Source: Streptomyces minutiscleroticus (lineage in GTDB: Bacteria; Actinomycetota; Actinomycetes; Streptomycetales; Streptomycetaceae). Taken from it: DNA of 64,000 nucleotides. Positions within the stretch are counted from its first letter, which is position 1. Every line of letters starts with the position of its first letter. Positions 44,816 to 53,305 of this stretch are shown here, in pieces. The notes below the pieces were generated by a model. That model had not been told where the DNA came from. It worked only from the letters and a program-made list of their open reading frames with translations, and did not search any database. The stretch is taken from NCBI RefSeq assembly GCF_014650875.1, contig NZ_BMVU01000035.1, positions 1 to 64,000 of the forward strand, in the 5' to 3' direction. A program made the position numbers and the translations under genes.

Positions 44816-45439
44816 ATGACGTCGCAGGCTGCGGACGGACCGGACACGGTCGTCGCGTCGCGCCGCTCCAAGATCACGCCGGAGCGTGAGCAGGAGTTCT
44901 ACGACGCCGTGCTCGCGCAGCTCCGCGAAAGCGGCTACGACTCCCTGACCATGGAGGGGGTCGCCGCCAGCACCCGGTGCAGCAAGTCCACGCTCTACCG
45001 GCAGTGGCGGACGAAGCCGCAGTTCGTGGCCGCCGCCCTGCGCGCCAACCGCTGCCCGCGGTTCTCCGGGATCGACACCGGCTCGCTCGCCGGCGACCTG
45101 CTGGAGGCCGCGCGCCTGGCGGGGGAGCGCTCCGGCGGCGACACCCGGCTGCTGCAGGCCCTCGGCCACGCCATCATGCAGGACGCGGAGCTGAAGTGCG
45201 CCCTGCGCGAGACGCTGGTCGAGCCGGAGGTCGCCGAGTTGCAGGAGATCGTCCGGCGGGGCGTGGAGCGGGGCGAGATCGCCGCCGACCACCCGGCGCT
45301 GGAGTTCCTGCCGGCCCAGCTCTTCGGGGTGATGCGCGGCCGCCCGGTGCTCACCGGGCGCTACGCCGACCCCGAGTACATGGTCCGCTTCGTCGAGGCC
45401 GCCGTCCTGCCGGCCCTCGGCCTGCGCAGGCCGGACTGA
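44816..45439 (+). CDS. TetR-family transcriptional regulator
   Basis: 207 residues. The HTH (about 30-75) includes DSLTMEGVAASTRCSKSTLYRQWRTK, typical of TetR. The C-terminal helical domain is for ligand binding and dimerisation. ATG 44816 with GGAGGG upstream. It diverges from the PAP2/EamA-type pair, with the long palindrome between, and is expected to repress itself and that pair. The ligand is unknown; a substrate of the transporter is the simplest guess. Confidence 0.93.
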   Translation: MTSQAADGPDTVVASRRSKITPEREQEFYDAVLAQLRESGYDSLTMEGVAASTRCSKSTLYRQWRTKPQFVAAALRANRCPRFSGIDTGSLAGDLLEAARLAGERSGGDTRLLQALGHAIMQDAELKCALRETLVEPEVAELQEIVRRGVERGEIAADHPALEFLPAQLFGVMRGRPVLTGRYADPEYMVRFVEAAVLPALGLRRPD

Positions 45440-45524
45440 AAGACCCAGGCCGCCGTCCACGGGATGACTGGACGGTGACCTGCTCGCGCCGCACCGTGGG
45501 GACGGGGGCGGCGCGCACCCCCCG

Positions 45525-45567
45525 GCCGGGTGGGGTTCCTCCGGAGCGGAGAGGCGCCCCACCCGGC
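45525..45567. terminator. Terminator between tetR and DUF2510 genes
   Basis: 11-bp stem GCCGGGTGGGG/CCCCACCCGGC (45525-45535 with 45557-45567) with a 21-base loop, between convergent genes. Confidence 0.7.
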
Positions 45568-45586
45568 TGAACTTCGTCCCCCGGGG

Positions 45587-46618
45587 TCACACCTCCTGGC
45601 CGCTGCTGCCGCCCGCGGCCTTCTTGATGCCCTTGGTGATCTCGTCGATCACCGACAGCTCGGGCGCCTCGTCGCTGACGTCGATGCCGAAGCGGACGAC
45701 GACCAGCACGTCGGAGTCGGCCGGGGAGGGGAAGGCGAGCGACTCGACGTAGCCGTCGTCGCCGTTGGCGGTCTCCACCTTCCAGCGGACCATGTAGCCC
45801 TTCTCGCCCGCCACGGTCACGGCCTTCGAGGCCAGCTCGTCGTGCGAGGTGATCTCGCCGTAGCTCTCGCCCCCGTAGGAGTCCTCCGCGTTCTTGGAGA
45901 TGTCCTCCTTGGCGGCGGCCTCGGCGGTGGTGGCCTTCAGCTCCCAGGCCCGGGCGGGCGCCGAGTTGGCCCCGCCGCGCACGCACTGCGAGGAGGAGTC
46001 GCCGGGGCACGCGTACGTCCCCGTCGAGACCGAGGCGCCGATCGCGCCGGAGGAGCCGGTCCAGCCGTCGGGCACGGGGATGCTGATGCCGCTGATCCCG
46101 TCGGTGGCGTAGCCGTCCTCGGTCTGCGGCTGCCGCGGCGCGCCGCTCTCGCCGCCGCCCGGACCGCCCTGGCCGCCGCCGTCCTGCCCCTCCGGGCCGC
46201 CCGGCCGCTGCGGCGCGGTGCGCGCGGTGTCGCTGCCGCCTGTGTCGTTCGAGGTCAGCGCGTACACGCCGCCGCCGATGCCGGCCAGGACCGCCACGGC
46301 GGCGGCGACGGCTATGCCGGTGCGCAGCCCGCGCCGCTTCGGACCGTGCGGCACGGCCGGGTACGCCCCCGCCGGGTACGGTCCCGCCGGGTACGGTCCC
46401 GCCGCCGGGTACGGACCGGCCTCCGGCGCCGCGTACGGCCCGGCCCCCGGCGGCCGGGCCGGTGGAGCCGAGGGGGCCGGCGGGGCCCACGCGGCGCCCG
46501 TCCCGGCGGGCCGGGTCTGCGCCGTCCACGTGCCCCCGTCCCACCAGCGTTCGGTGGCGGGGCCGTCACTTGTCTGCCCGGGGTCGGGGTACCAGCCGGG
46601 AGGTGTCACCTGGGTCAT
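45587..46618 (-). CDS. DUF2510 single-pass membrane protein, unknown function
   Basis: 343 residues. N-terminal DUF2510 (about 6-35, PPGWYPDPGQ to WWDGGTWT), a Pro/Ala/Gly/Tyr-rich linker with GPYPAG-type repeats, one membrane helix (about 100-122) and an extracellular Gly-rich part followed by a folded domain (about 180-343). Cytoplasmic N-terminus and external C-terminus expected. The ATG at 46618 has GGGG upstream, and a long upstream frame is rejected. It lies 55 bases after the AnmK gene on the same strand and could share its transcript. Confidence 0.82.
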   Translation of the reverse strand: MTQVTPPGWYPDPGQTSDGPATERWWDGGTWTAQTRPAGTGAAWAPPAPSAPPARPPGAGPYAAPEAGPYPAAGPYPAGPYPAGAYPAVPHGPKRRGLRTGIAVAAAVAVLAGIGGGVYALTSNDTGGSDTARTAPQRPGGPEGQDGGGQGGPGGGESGAPRQPQTEDGYATDGISGISIPVPDGWTGSSGAIGASVSTGTYACPGDSSSQCVRGGANSAPARAWELKATTAEAAAKEDISKNAEDSYGGESYGEITSHDELASKAVTVAGEKGYMVRWKVETANGDDGYVESLAFPSPADSDVLVVVRFGIDVSDEAPELSVIDEITKGIKKAAGGSSGQEV

Positions 46619-46673
46619 GGCCCCTACGGTATGAGCCGAGCCTGAAAGCCGGATGAGAGGGACCGGCGAAATC

Positions 46674-47831
46674 TCATCCGCTCCGCCGCAGCGCCAGCCG
46701 CACCGGCCGCGTCCCGCCCCGCGGGGGCAGCCGCAGCCCGTCGCGGCCGGGGGTGAGCGAGCCCAGCACGCTGGGGTGCCGGGCACCGGTGCTCGCCGGG
46801 TCGGTGCCCGGCAGCCCGTGCCAGGTCAGGAAGCCCAGGACCGCGAAGGCGTACGCCTCCTTCGCCGCCGAGGGCAGGCCCAGCCCGTCCGAGGAGCGCA
46901 GCGCGACACCCGGCAGCTCGGCGCGCAGCGCCGCCATGAGCACCGGGTTGCGGGTGCCGCCGCCCGAGGCGATCACCTCCGTCGCCGCCACCGCGCGCAC
47001 CGCGTCGGCGACCGTGCGGGCGGTGAGCCGGGTGAGCGTCGCCAGCACGTCCGGCGCGGACAGCTCCCCGAAGCCGGCCAGCGCCGCCCGCAGGTACCCG
47101 GCGTGGAACAGCTCCTTGCCCGTCGTCTTCGGCGCGTCCAGCGCGTAGTACGGCTCCGCCAGGAGCCTGCGCAGCAGCGGGCCGTGCACCGTGCCGCGCG
47201 CGGCGAGCGCGCCGTCGGTGTCGCGGGACAGGCCGGCGAGGGCGGCCGCGGCGGCGTCCAGCAGCGCGCACGCCGGACCGGTGTCGAAGGCCGTGCCGTC
47301 GGGCGCGGTGAGGTTGGCGATGCCGCCCAGGTTCAGCGCCACCGGGGTGCCCGGGCGGCCCCGCAGCCACAGCAGGTCCACCAGGCTGACCAGGGGCGCG
47401 CCCTGGCCGCCCGCGGCGACGTCGCGGGGCCGGAAGTCGGCGGCCACGGGCAGGCCGGTCGCCTCGGCGATCCACGCGGGCTGCCCGATCTGCAGCGTGC
47501 CGTGCACGGTGTTGCCCTCCGCCCAGTGGTACACCGTCTGCCCGTGCGAGGCGACCAGCTCCGCCCGCCCGCCGCACAGCTCGCGGTCCGCGCGGACGGC
47601 CGCCGCGGCGAAGGCGCGGCCCACGAGCGTGTCCAGGCGGCACACCTCGGCCAGCGACGTGGCCGCCGGGGGCAGCGCCGCCGCGAGCGCGTCCCGCAGC
47701 CCGGGCGCGTACGCCTCGCTCACCATGCCCAGCGGCCGCAGCTCCAGGGTGTCCCCGTCCAGCCGCAGGTCGGCCGCCGCGGCGTCGATGGCGTCGTACG
47801 ACGTCCCGGACATCAGGCCGATCACCCGCAC
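46674..47831 (-). CDS. anmK: Anhydro-N-acetylmuramic acid kinase
   Basis: 385 residues, ASKHA-fold kinase. Opens 1,6-anhydro-MurNAc and phosphorylates it to MurNAc 6-phosphate in peptidoglycan recycling. Visible are GLMSGTSYDAID at the N-terminus, HGQTVYHW, DFRPRDVAAGGQGAPL (catalytic Asp region) and SGGGTRNP. The GTG at 47831 has GGAGGAG and overlaps the upstream MFS gene; GTG 47825 is an alternative with a GTGA overlap. No MurNAc-6-P etherase (murQ) gene is in the window. Confidence 0.92.
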   Translation of the reverse strand: MRVIGLMSGTSYDAIDAAAADLRLDGDTLELRPLGMVSEAYAPGLRDALAAALPPAATSLAEVCRLDTLVGRAFAAAAVRADRELCGGRAELVASHGQTVYHWAEGNTVHGTLQIGQPAWIAEATGLPVAADFRPRDVAAGGQGAPLVSLVDLLWLRGRPGTPVALNLGGIANLTAPDGTAFDTGPACALLDAAAAALAGLSRDTDGALAARGTVHGPLLRRLLAEPYYALDAPKTTGKELFHAGYLRAALAGFGELSAPDVLATLTRLTARTVADAVRAVAATEVIASGGGTRNPVLMAALRAELPGVALRSSDGLGLPSAAKEAYAFAVLGFLTWHGLPGTDPASTGARHPSVLGSLTPGRDGLRLPPRGGTRPVRLALRRSG

Positions 47832-49138
47832 GAGGGCTCCTCCCGGTCGCGCCGTCCTCCTCCGCCGAGCAGGGCGAGCGCGCTCACCGCGCACGTCGCC
47901 GCCGCGTAGTACGCCGGGACGTCCACGTTCCCGGTCCGCTCGACCGTCTCGGTGACGATCAGCCCCGCGCAGCCGGAGAACACCGCGTTGGACAGGGCGT
48001 AGGAGAGCCCGAGGCCGGTGTAGCGCACGTTCGTCGGGAACATCTCCGCCAGCATCGCCGGCCCCGGCCCCGCCATCAGGCCCACCACGGCCCCGGCGGC
48101 GAACACCGCCGCGCCCTTCGCCGCGGTCGCCGCGCCCGGGTCCTGGAGCAGGTCCAGCAGCGGGAGCGCGAGCACGACGACCAGGCAGGCCCCGGCGAGC
48201 ATCACCGGGCGGCGCCCGACCCGGTCGCTGAGCAGCCCCGCCGGGAGGATGGCGAGGGCGAAGCCGAGGTTGGCCAGCACGGTGGCGACCAGCGCCTGGC
48301 GGAACGTGGCGTCCAGCGAGCTCTGCAGGTACGAGGGCAGCACGACGAGGAAGGTGTAGCCGGCCGCGGACCAGCCCATGATCCGGGCCGCGCCGAGCAC
48401 GATCGCCCGGGCGGTCCCGCGGCCCGGCGGCCGCGCGGCCGGCCGCTCCCGCTCCGCGCGGAACGACGGCGTCTCGTCCAGGCGCAGGCGCAGCCACAGC
48501 GCTCCGAGGCCGAGCGGCAGCGTCAGCAGGAACGGCACCCGCCAGCCCCATTCGGCCAGCTGCCCCTCGCTCAGCACGGTGGCGAGGAGGGCCGCCGCCC
48601 CCGCGCCGCCCAGCAGGCCGAGCGCCACCGTGAACGACTGCCACGCCCCGTACAGGCCCCGCCGGCCGGGCGGCGCGGACTCCGTCATCACCGACACCGC
48701 GCCGCCGAACTCCCCGCCCGCCGACAGCCCCTGGACCACCCGCAGCAGCGTCAGCAGCCAGGGCGCGAGGGCGCCCACCGCGTCGTACGTGGGCAGCGCG
48801 CCGATCAGCGTGGTGGCGCCGGTCATCAGCACGATCACCAGGATCAGCACAGGGCGCCGGCCGATCCGGTCGCCCAGGCGCCCGAACAGCGCGGCGCCCA
48901 CGGGCCGGAAGAAGAACGCGAGCGCGAAGGACGCGTACGTCTTCACCAGGCCCTCGGCCTCGCCGCCGCCCTCCGGGGTGAAGAACCGCGCCGCGACGAC
49001 CGTGGCGAAGTAGCCGTAGACGCCGAACTCGTACCACTCGATGAAGTTCCCCACCGACCCCGCGAGCAGCGCTCTGCGGGAGTGTCCCGGCCGGGCGGCG
49101 GCCCGCGGGCCCGGACCGGGTGCGGGACCAGCGCTCAT
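47822..49138 (-). CDS. MHS-type MFS transporter
   Basis: 438 residues with twelve predicted membrane segments. Contains NFIEWYEFGVYGYF and RVVQGLSAGGEFGGA, signatures of the metabolite:H+ symporter (ProP/ShiA-like) family, and GRLGDRIGRRP between helices 2 and 3. Coupled by overlap to the AnmK gene, so its substrate may be an anhydro-sugar or a muropeptide piece, which is inference because known family members move organic acids and osmolytes. ATG 49138 with GGAGAAG. Confidence 0.9.
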   Translation of the reverse strand: MSAGPAPGPGPRAAARPGHSRRALLAGSVGNFIEWYEFGVYGYFATVVAARFFTPEGGGEAEGLVKTYASFALAFFFRPVGAALFGRLGDRIGRRPVLILVIVLMTGATTLIGALPTYDAVGALAPWLLTLLRVVQGLSAGGEFGGAVSVMTESAPPGRRGLYGAWQSFTVALGLLGGAGAAALLATVLSEGQLAEWGWRVPFLLTLPLGLGALWLRLRLDETPSFRAERERPAARPPGRGTARAIVLGAARIMGWSAAGYTFLVVLPSYLQSSLDATFRQALVATVLANLGFALAILPAGLLSDRVGRRPVMLAGACLVVVLALPLLDLLQDPGAATAAKGAAVFAAGAVVGLMAGPGPAMLAEMFPTNVRYTGLGLSYALSNAVFSGCAGLIVTETVERTGNVDVPAYYAAATCAVSALALLGGGGRRDREEPSCG

Positions 49139-49166
49139 GTCTTCTCCAGCCGTCGCCGCGATCTCG

Positions 49167-49211
49167 GAAAGTTAGTTTCAGGACAGGGGAGTTGACTGTC
49201 AATAACTTTCA
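49167..49211. promoter_or_regulatory. TGAAA-type operator pair at the MFS/anmK promoter
   Basis: Read on the minus strand, TGAAAGTTATTGACA and TGAAACTAACTTTC lie about one and a half turns apart, the first overlapping a consensus -35 TTGACA (49197-49202). On the plus strand this is GAAAGTTA-N28-TAACTTTC. The TGAAA...TTTCA form resembles, from memory, sites of RpiR/MurR regulators controlling amino-sugar genes. Confidence 0.5.
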
Positions 49212-49360
49212 CACGGGCCGGTCGGCGGCCCGGGGCGTCGCCCCGCGGCGTCCGCCGTCACCCGTGAAGGGAACACTGGTCCGAGCGGGCGCCACCGGAG
49301 GGCGTAGGGGACTAGGCTCGATGCCTGTACGTCTTTTGGGCGACCTGGGGAGGTAACGGG

Positions 49361-52039
49361 ATGACGCAGGCACGGCCCGGTCCGTCCGCCGCGGCCTCCC
49401 TGTGGGAGCGGGACACCGAGCTCGCCGCCGCCGCGGCGGCGGTCGACGCCCTGTGCGCGGGCACGGCCTCGGGCACGCTGCTGATGTACACGGGCGAGGC
49501 GGGCATCGGCAAGACAGCGCTGCTGGCCCGGATCGGCGCCCTGGCCGAGGGCCGCTGCACCGTCTGGTCCGCGCGCGGCGGCGAGACCCTGCGGTCCGTC
49601 CCCTTCAACGTCGTGCGGCAGCTGCTCCAGCCCGCCCTCGTCGGACTGCTGCCCGACGAGGCCCGCGACTACCTCGGCGACTGGTACGACATCGCCGGAC
49701 CCGCCCTCGGCATCACGGAGCCGGGCGAGCGCCACGCCGACCCCCAGGGCGTGTGCGACGGACTGGTCACCGTCGTCCGGCGGCTCGCCCGGCGCGACTG
49801 GCCGCTGGTCCTCCTCGTCGACGACGCCCACTGGGCCGACGCCGAGACCCTGCACTGGCTGGCCGCGTTCGCCGAGCGTCTGGAGGAGATGCCCGTCCTG
49901 GTCGTGGTGGCCCGCCGCCCCGGGGAGGCCGAGGGCGAGAGCGCCCGCCACCTCGACGCGATCGCCGCCGCGGCCGGTTCGTTCGCCGCCCTGCGGGCCC
50001 TGACGCCCGAGGCCACCGCCGGACTGACCCGCGACACGCTCGGCGCGCACGCCGACGACCCGTTCTGCCGCGAGGTCTGGGCGGTCACCGGGGGCAACCC
50101 GTACGAGACCGTGGAACTCCTCGCCAAGGTGCAGGACAGCGAGCTCGAACCGGTCGAGGCCGCGGCCGGCGAACTGCGCAACCTGAACCGCTCGGCCCGC
50201 GGCCGCGGCCTCGTCGCCCGCCTCGGCAGACTCGGCCCCGACGCCACCCGCTTCGCCTGGGCCGCCGCCGTCCTCGGCACGCAGATCTCCCTCGACCTCG
50301 CCGCCGTCCTCGCCGGCCTCGACCGCAACGAGGCGGACCGCTGCGCGGGCCTGCTCACCACCGCCCGCATCCTCACCGCGCCCGACCCCGCGGACCCCGG
50401 CCAGGGAGCCGGCGGCGACCTGGAGTTCGTCCACCCGCTCATCGCGGAGGCCGTCTACCGCTCCATCCCCGACGCCCTGCGCACCGCGATGCACGGCCAG
50501 GCCGCCTGGGTCGTCACCGAGTCGGGGCGCGGCGCGGCGGCCGCCTCCCGCCACCTCCTCGAGGTCCACCCCGACGACGACCCCGAACTCGTCGAGCAGA
50601 TGCGCGAGGCCGCCCGCGAGCACCTCGCCGTGGGCGCCCCGGAGGCGGCCCGCCGCTGCCTGGAGCGCGCCCTGCTCGAACCCCCGCGCCCCGACGTGCA
50701 CGCGCACGTGCTCTACGAGCTGGGCTGCGCCACCCTGCTCACCTCGCCCGCGACCACCATCGGCCACTTACGGGAGGCCCTGGCCCGGGACGGCCTGGAC
50801 GACGACCAGCGCGTCGACGCCGTCTGCCGGCTCTCCCAGGCCCTGCTCCACAACGACCAGCTGGAGGAGGCCGTCCGCACGGTCGACGAGGAGGCGGCCC
50901 GGCACGCGCCGGGACCCGCCCGGATGCGTCTGCAGGCCGTCCACTACATGTGGGAGGGCATCCACGCCGGGGAGGAGGACTCCTCGGGCCGCTCCCGCAG
51001 CCTCGCCGCGCTCGCCGGACCGCTCACCGGACGCGACAACTCCGAGCGCGCCCTGCTCATCCTGCGCGCCTTCGACGCCATGATGCGGGGGGAGAACGCC
51101 GAGGAGGTCGTCGAGACCGCCGACCGCGCCCTCGTCAACGGACGGCTCGCGCCCGGCCTCGGCTGGACGGACACCGAGTGGAGCTTCGAGCTGCTGATGA
51201 TGCTCGGCAGCGCGTACATGTTCACCGACCGCCTCGACCGCGCCGAGAGCCTCTTCACGGAGGCCATGCGCACCTACGAGACGGCGGGCTGGAGCGGCGG
51301 CCACCTCGCCCTCGCGCACGCCTTCACCGGCTACGTGCACCGCCGGCGCGGGCGGCTCACGGACGCGGAGGCCTTCCTGCGCGAGGCGCTGCGACTCGCC
51401 GACCGCGTGGGCCGCGGGCTGCCCATGCACTGGGCCGCGACCTGCATGCTCGTCGACACGCTGCTCGCCCGCGGCCACGTGGAGGAGGCCGAGCGGGTCG
51501 CCGCGCGCTACTCCTTCGTCCCGCCCCACCCCTCGACGATCGTGCTGCCCGACACCCACTCCGTGCGCGGCCGGCTGCTGCTCGCCACCGGCCGCACCGA
51601 GGAGGGCCTGGAGGAGCTGGAGACCGCGGAGAAGCTGGCCGACCGCCGCGGCGGGCACAACACCGTGATGGCCGCCTGGGCCGGCGACCTCGCCCGCGCC
51701 CTCGCCGTCGAGAACCCCGGGCGCGCCGCCTCGCTCGTCGCCGGCCTGCGCGCCCAGGCCGAGCGCCTCGGCACCGACACGGCCGTGGGCGAGGCCCTGC
51801 GCTGCGCGGCCGCCCTGGAGACCGGCCGGCGCTCCCTCGCCCTGTACGCGCAGGCCCTCGCCTACCTGGAGGCCTCGCCCAGCGCCTACGAACACGCGGC
51901 GGCCCGCGTCGAGTACGGCATCGCGGCCCGCTCCGCCTCCGAACTCGGCCGGGGGCTGACCCTGGCCCGCTCCTGCGGCGCGGACGGCCTGGTGGCACGG
52001 GCGCAGGAAGTGCTGGAGAACGGGCGGGGGCTGCGCTAG
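49361..52039 (+). CDS. LAL-type AAA ATPase regulator lacking the LuxR DNA-binding domain
   Basis: 892 residues. N-terminal ATPase with Walker A GEAGIGKT and Walker B LLVDDAHW (about 35-180), then a winged-helix/helical region and a long series of TPR-like repeats (about 400-890). LAL regulators usually end in a 60-residue LuxR HTH. Here the protein stops after ARAQEVLENGRGLR with no HTH, and the following DNA holds only a terminator, so it appears to be a natural variant rather than an obvious frameshift. It may regulate by protein contact. The ATG at 49361 follows GGGAGG. Confidence 0.85.
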   Translation: MTQARPGPSAAASLWERDTELAAAAAAVDALCAGTASGTLLMYTGEAGIGKTALLARIGALAEGRCTVWSARGGETLRSVPFNVVRQLLQPALVGLLPDEARDYLGDWYDIAGPALGITEPGERHADPQGVCDGLVTVVRRLARRDWPLVLLVDDAHWADAETLHWLAAFAERLEEMPVLVVVARRPGEAEGESARHLDAIAAAAGSFAALRALTPEATAGLTRDTLGAHADDPFCREVWAVTGGNPYETVELLAKVQDSELEPVEAAAGELRNLNRSARGRGLVARLGRLGPDATRFAWAAAVLGTQISLDLAAVLAGLDRNEADRCAGLLTTARILTAPDPADPGQGAGGDLEFVHPLIAEAVYRSIPDALRTAMHGQAAWVVTESGRGAAAASRHLLEVHPDDDPELVEQMREAAREHLAVGAPEAARRCLERALLEPPRPDVHAHVLYELGCATLLTSPATTIGHLREALARDGLDDDQRVDAVCRLSQALLHNDQLEEAVRTVDEEAARHAPGPARMRLQAVHYMWEGIHAGEEDSSGRSRSLAALAGPLTGRDNSERALLILRAFDAMMRGENAEEVVETADRALVNGRLAPGLGWTDTEWSFELLMMLGSAYMFTDRLDRAESLFTEAMRTYETAGWSGGHLALAHAFTGYVHRRRGRLTDAEAFLREALRLADRVGRGLPMHWAATCMLVDTLLARGHVEEAERVAARYSFVPPHPSTIVLPDTHSVRGRLLLATGRTEEGLEELETAEKLADRRGGHNTVMAAWAGDLARALAVENPGRAASLVAGLRAQAERLGTDTAVGEALRCAAALETGRRSLALYAQALAYLEASPSAYEHAAARVEYGIAARSASELGRGLTLARSCGADGLVARAQEVLENGRGLR

Positions 52040-52086
52040 CGGGCACCGCCGGGCCGTACGGAGGGCGCGACCGGCGAAGTACGGAA

Positions 52087-52126
52087 GGCCCGTGGCCGGC
52101 AGAAACGCTCCTGCCGGCCACGGGCC
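52087..52126. terminator. 16-bp perfect hairpin between LAL and pca genes
   Basis: The stem 52087-52102 with 52111-52126 and the 8-base loop AAACGCTC serve the converging transcripts. Confidence 0.87.
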
Positions 52127-52159
52127 TCTCGTACCCCCTGCTCCCGCGCTCCGCCGGGT

Positions 52160-53305
52160 TCACGCGCCGTCCGGCGCCGCGTCCTCCTCCGCGAGGACCC
52201 GCTGGGCCACCGCGAACGCCGAGTTCGCCGCCGGGACGCCGCAGTACACCGCCGTCTGGAGCAGGACCGCGCCGATCTCCTCGGGGGTGAGGCCGTTGCG
52301 GCGGGCCGCGCGGACGTGCATCGCCAGCTCGTCCAGGTGGCCGTGGGCCACCAGCGCCGTCATCGTGATCATGCTGCGCTCGCGGCGGGCGAGCGTCGGG
52401 TCGGTCCAGACCTCGCCCCACGCGTAGCGCGAGATGAAGTCCTGGAAGCGCGCGGTGAAGGGCGTCTGCCGGGACTGGGCGCGGTCCACGTGCGCGTCGC
52501 CGAGCACCTGCCGGCGCACCTCCATGCCGCGCCCCGGGTACCCGTCGAAGTGGCCGCGCAGGGCGGCGAGCACGGCCTCCGGGCGCTCGGCGGGCGCGAG
52601 GTGCGAGGCGCCGGGGATCTCGGCCAGCGCGGAGCCGGGCACCGCGTCGGCGATCTCGCGCAGGTGGGAGGGCGGGGTCGCCGGGTCCTCGCGGCCCGCG
52701 ACCAGCAGCGTGGGGACGGTGATCGACGGCAGCCGCTCGCGCAGGTCGAAGGCGGCCAGCGCGTCGCAGCACGCCGCGTACGCCCCGGGGTCCGCCGTGC
52801 GGTGGTCCTCGACCAGGCGCGGCACGGTGAAGCCGGGCGTGAACCAGCGGTCGTCGGCGCTCGCCGCGACCGGGGCGAGGCCCTCGCGGCGCACCAGCTC
52901 CGCCCGCTCCTCCCAGGGCCTGGCCCCGTTGAAGTGCGCCGAGGAGCAGATCACGGCGAGGCGCTCGATCCGCTCGGGGCGGTGCGCGGCCAGGTGCAGG
53001 CCGACCGCGCCGCCGAGCGAGACGCCCGCGTAGGCGAAGCGGCCGATGCCGAGCGAGTCCGCGAGGGCCAGGACGAGGTCCGCGAGGTCGGCGACGGTCG
53101 CGCCCGGGCCGATCAGGTCCGCGGGCGAACCGCCGTGCCCGGGCAGGTCCCAGCGCACCACCCGGTGCGCGGCGGACAGTTCGGGCGCGAGGCCGTCCCA
53201 CAGCGCCAGGGAGGTGCCGAGGGACGGCCCGAGCAGCAGCGGGGGAGCGCTCTCGGGGCCTTCGGCGCGGTGGTGCAGCAGCTTGCCGGTGGGCTGGTCG
53301 GTCAA
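52160..53305 (-). CDS. pcaL: Fused 3-oxoadipate enol-lactonase / 4-carboxymuconolactone decarboxylase
   Basis: 381 residues combining two steps of the protocatechuate branch. Residues 1-245 are an alpha/beta hydrolase (GVSLGGAVG elbow, GREDPATPP acid, GASHLAPAE histidine), the PcaD part. Residues 255-381 are a carboxymuconolactone decarboxylase (RSMITMTALVAHGHLDELAMH and AVYCGVPAANSAF), the PcaC part. The order PcaD-PcaC is the usual PcaL fusion of actinobacteria. The start is TTG 53305, overlapping the pcaB stop as TTGA with GGAG 6 bases upstream; there is no ATG or GTG nearby. Last gene of the operon. Confidence 0.93.
   Translation of the reverse strand: MTDQPTGKLLHHRAEGPESAPPLLLGPSLGTSLALWDGLAPELSAAHRVVRWDLPGHGGSPADLIGPGATVADLADLVLALADSLGIGRFAYAGVSLGGAVGLHLAAHRPERIERLAVICSSAHFNGARPWEERAELVRREGLAPVAASADDRWFTPGFTVPRLVEDHRTADPGAYAACCDALAAFDLRERLPSITVPTLLVAGREDPATPPSHLREIADAVPGSALAEIPGASHLAPAERPEAVLAALRGHFDGYPGRGMEVRRQVLGDAHVDRAQSRQTPFTARFQDFISRYAWGEVWTDPTLARRERSMITMTALVAHGHLDELAMHVRAARRNGLTPEEIGAVLLQTAVYCGVPAANSAFAVAQRVLAEEDAAPDGA

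Noticed and set aside
44619..44819. Short plus-strand ORF over the palindrome
   Set aside because: Its translation is produced by the inverted repeat itself and has no ribosome binding site.
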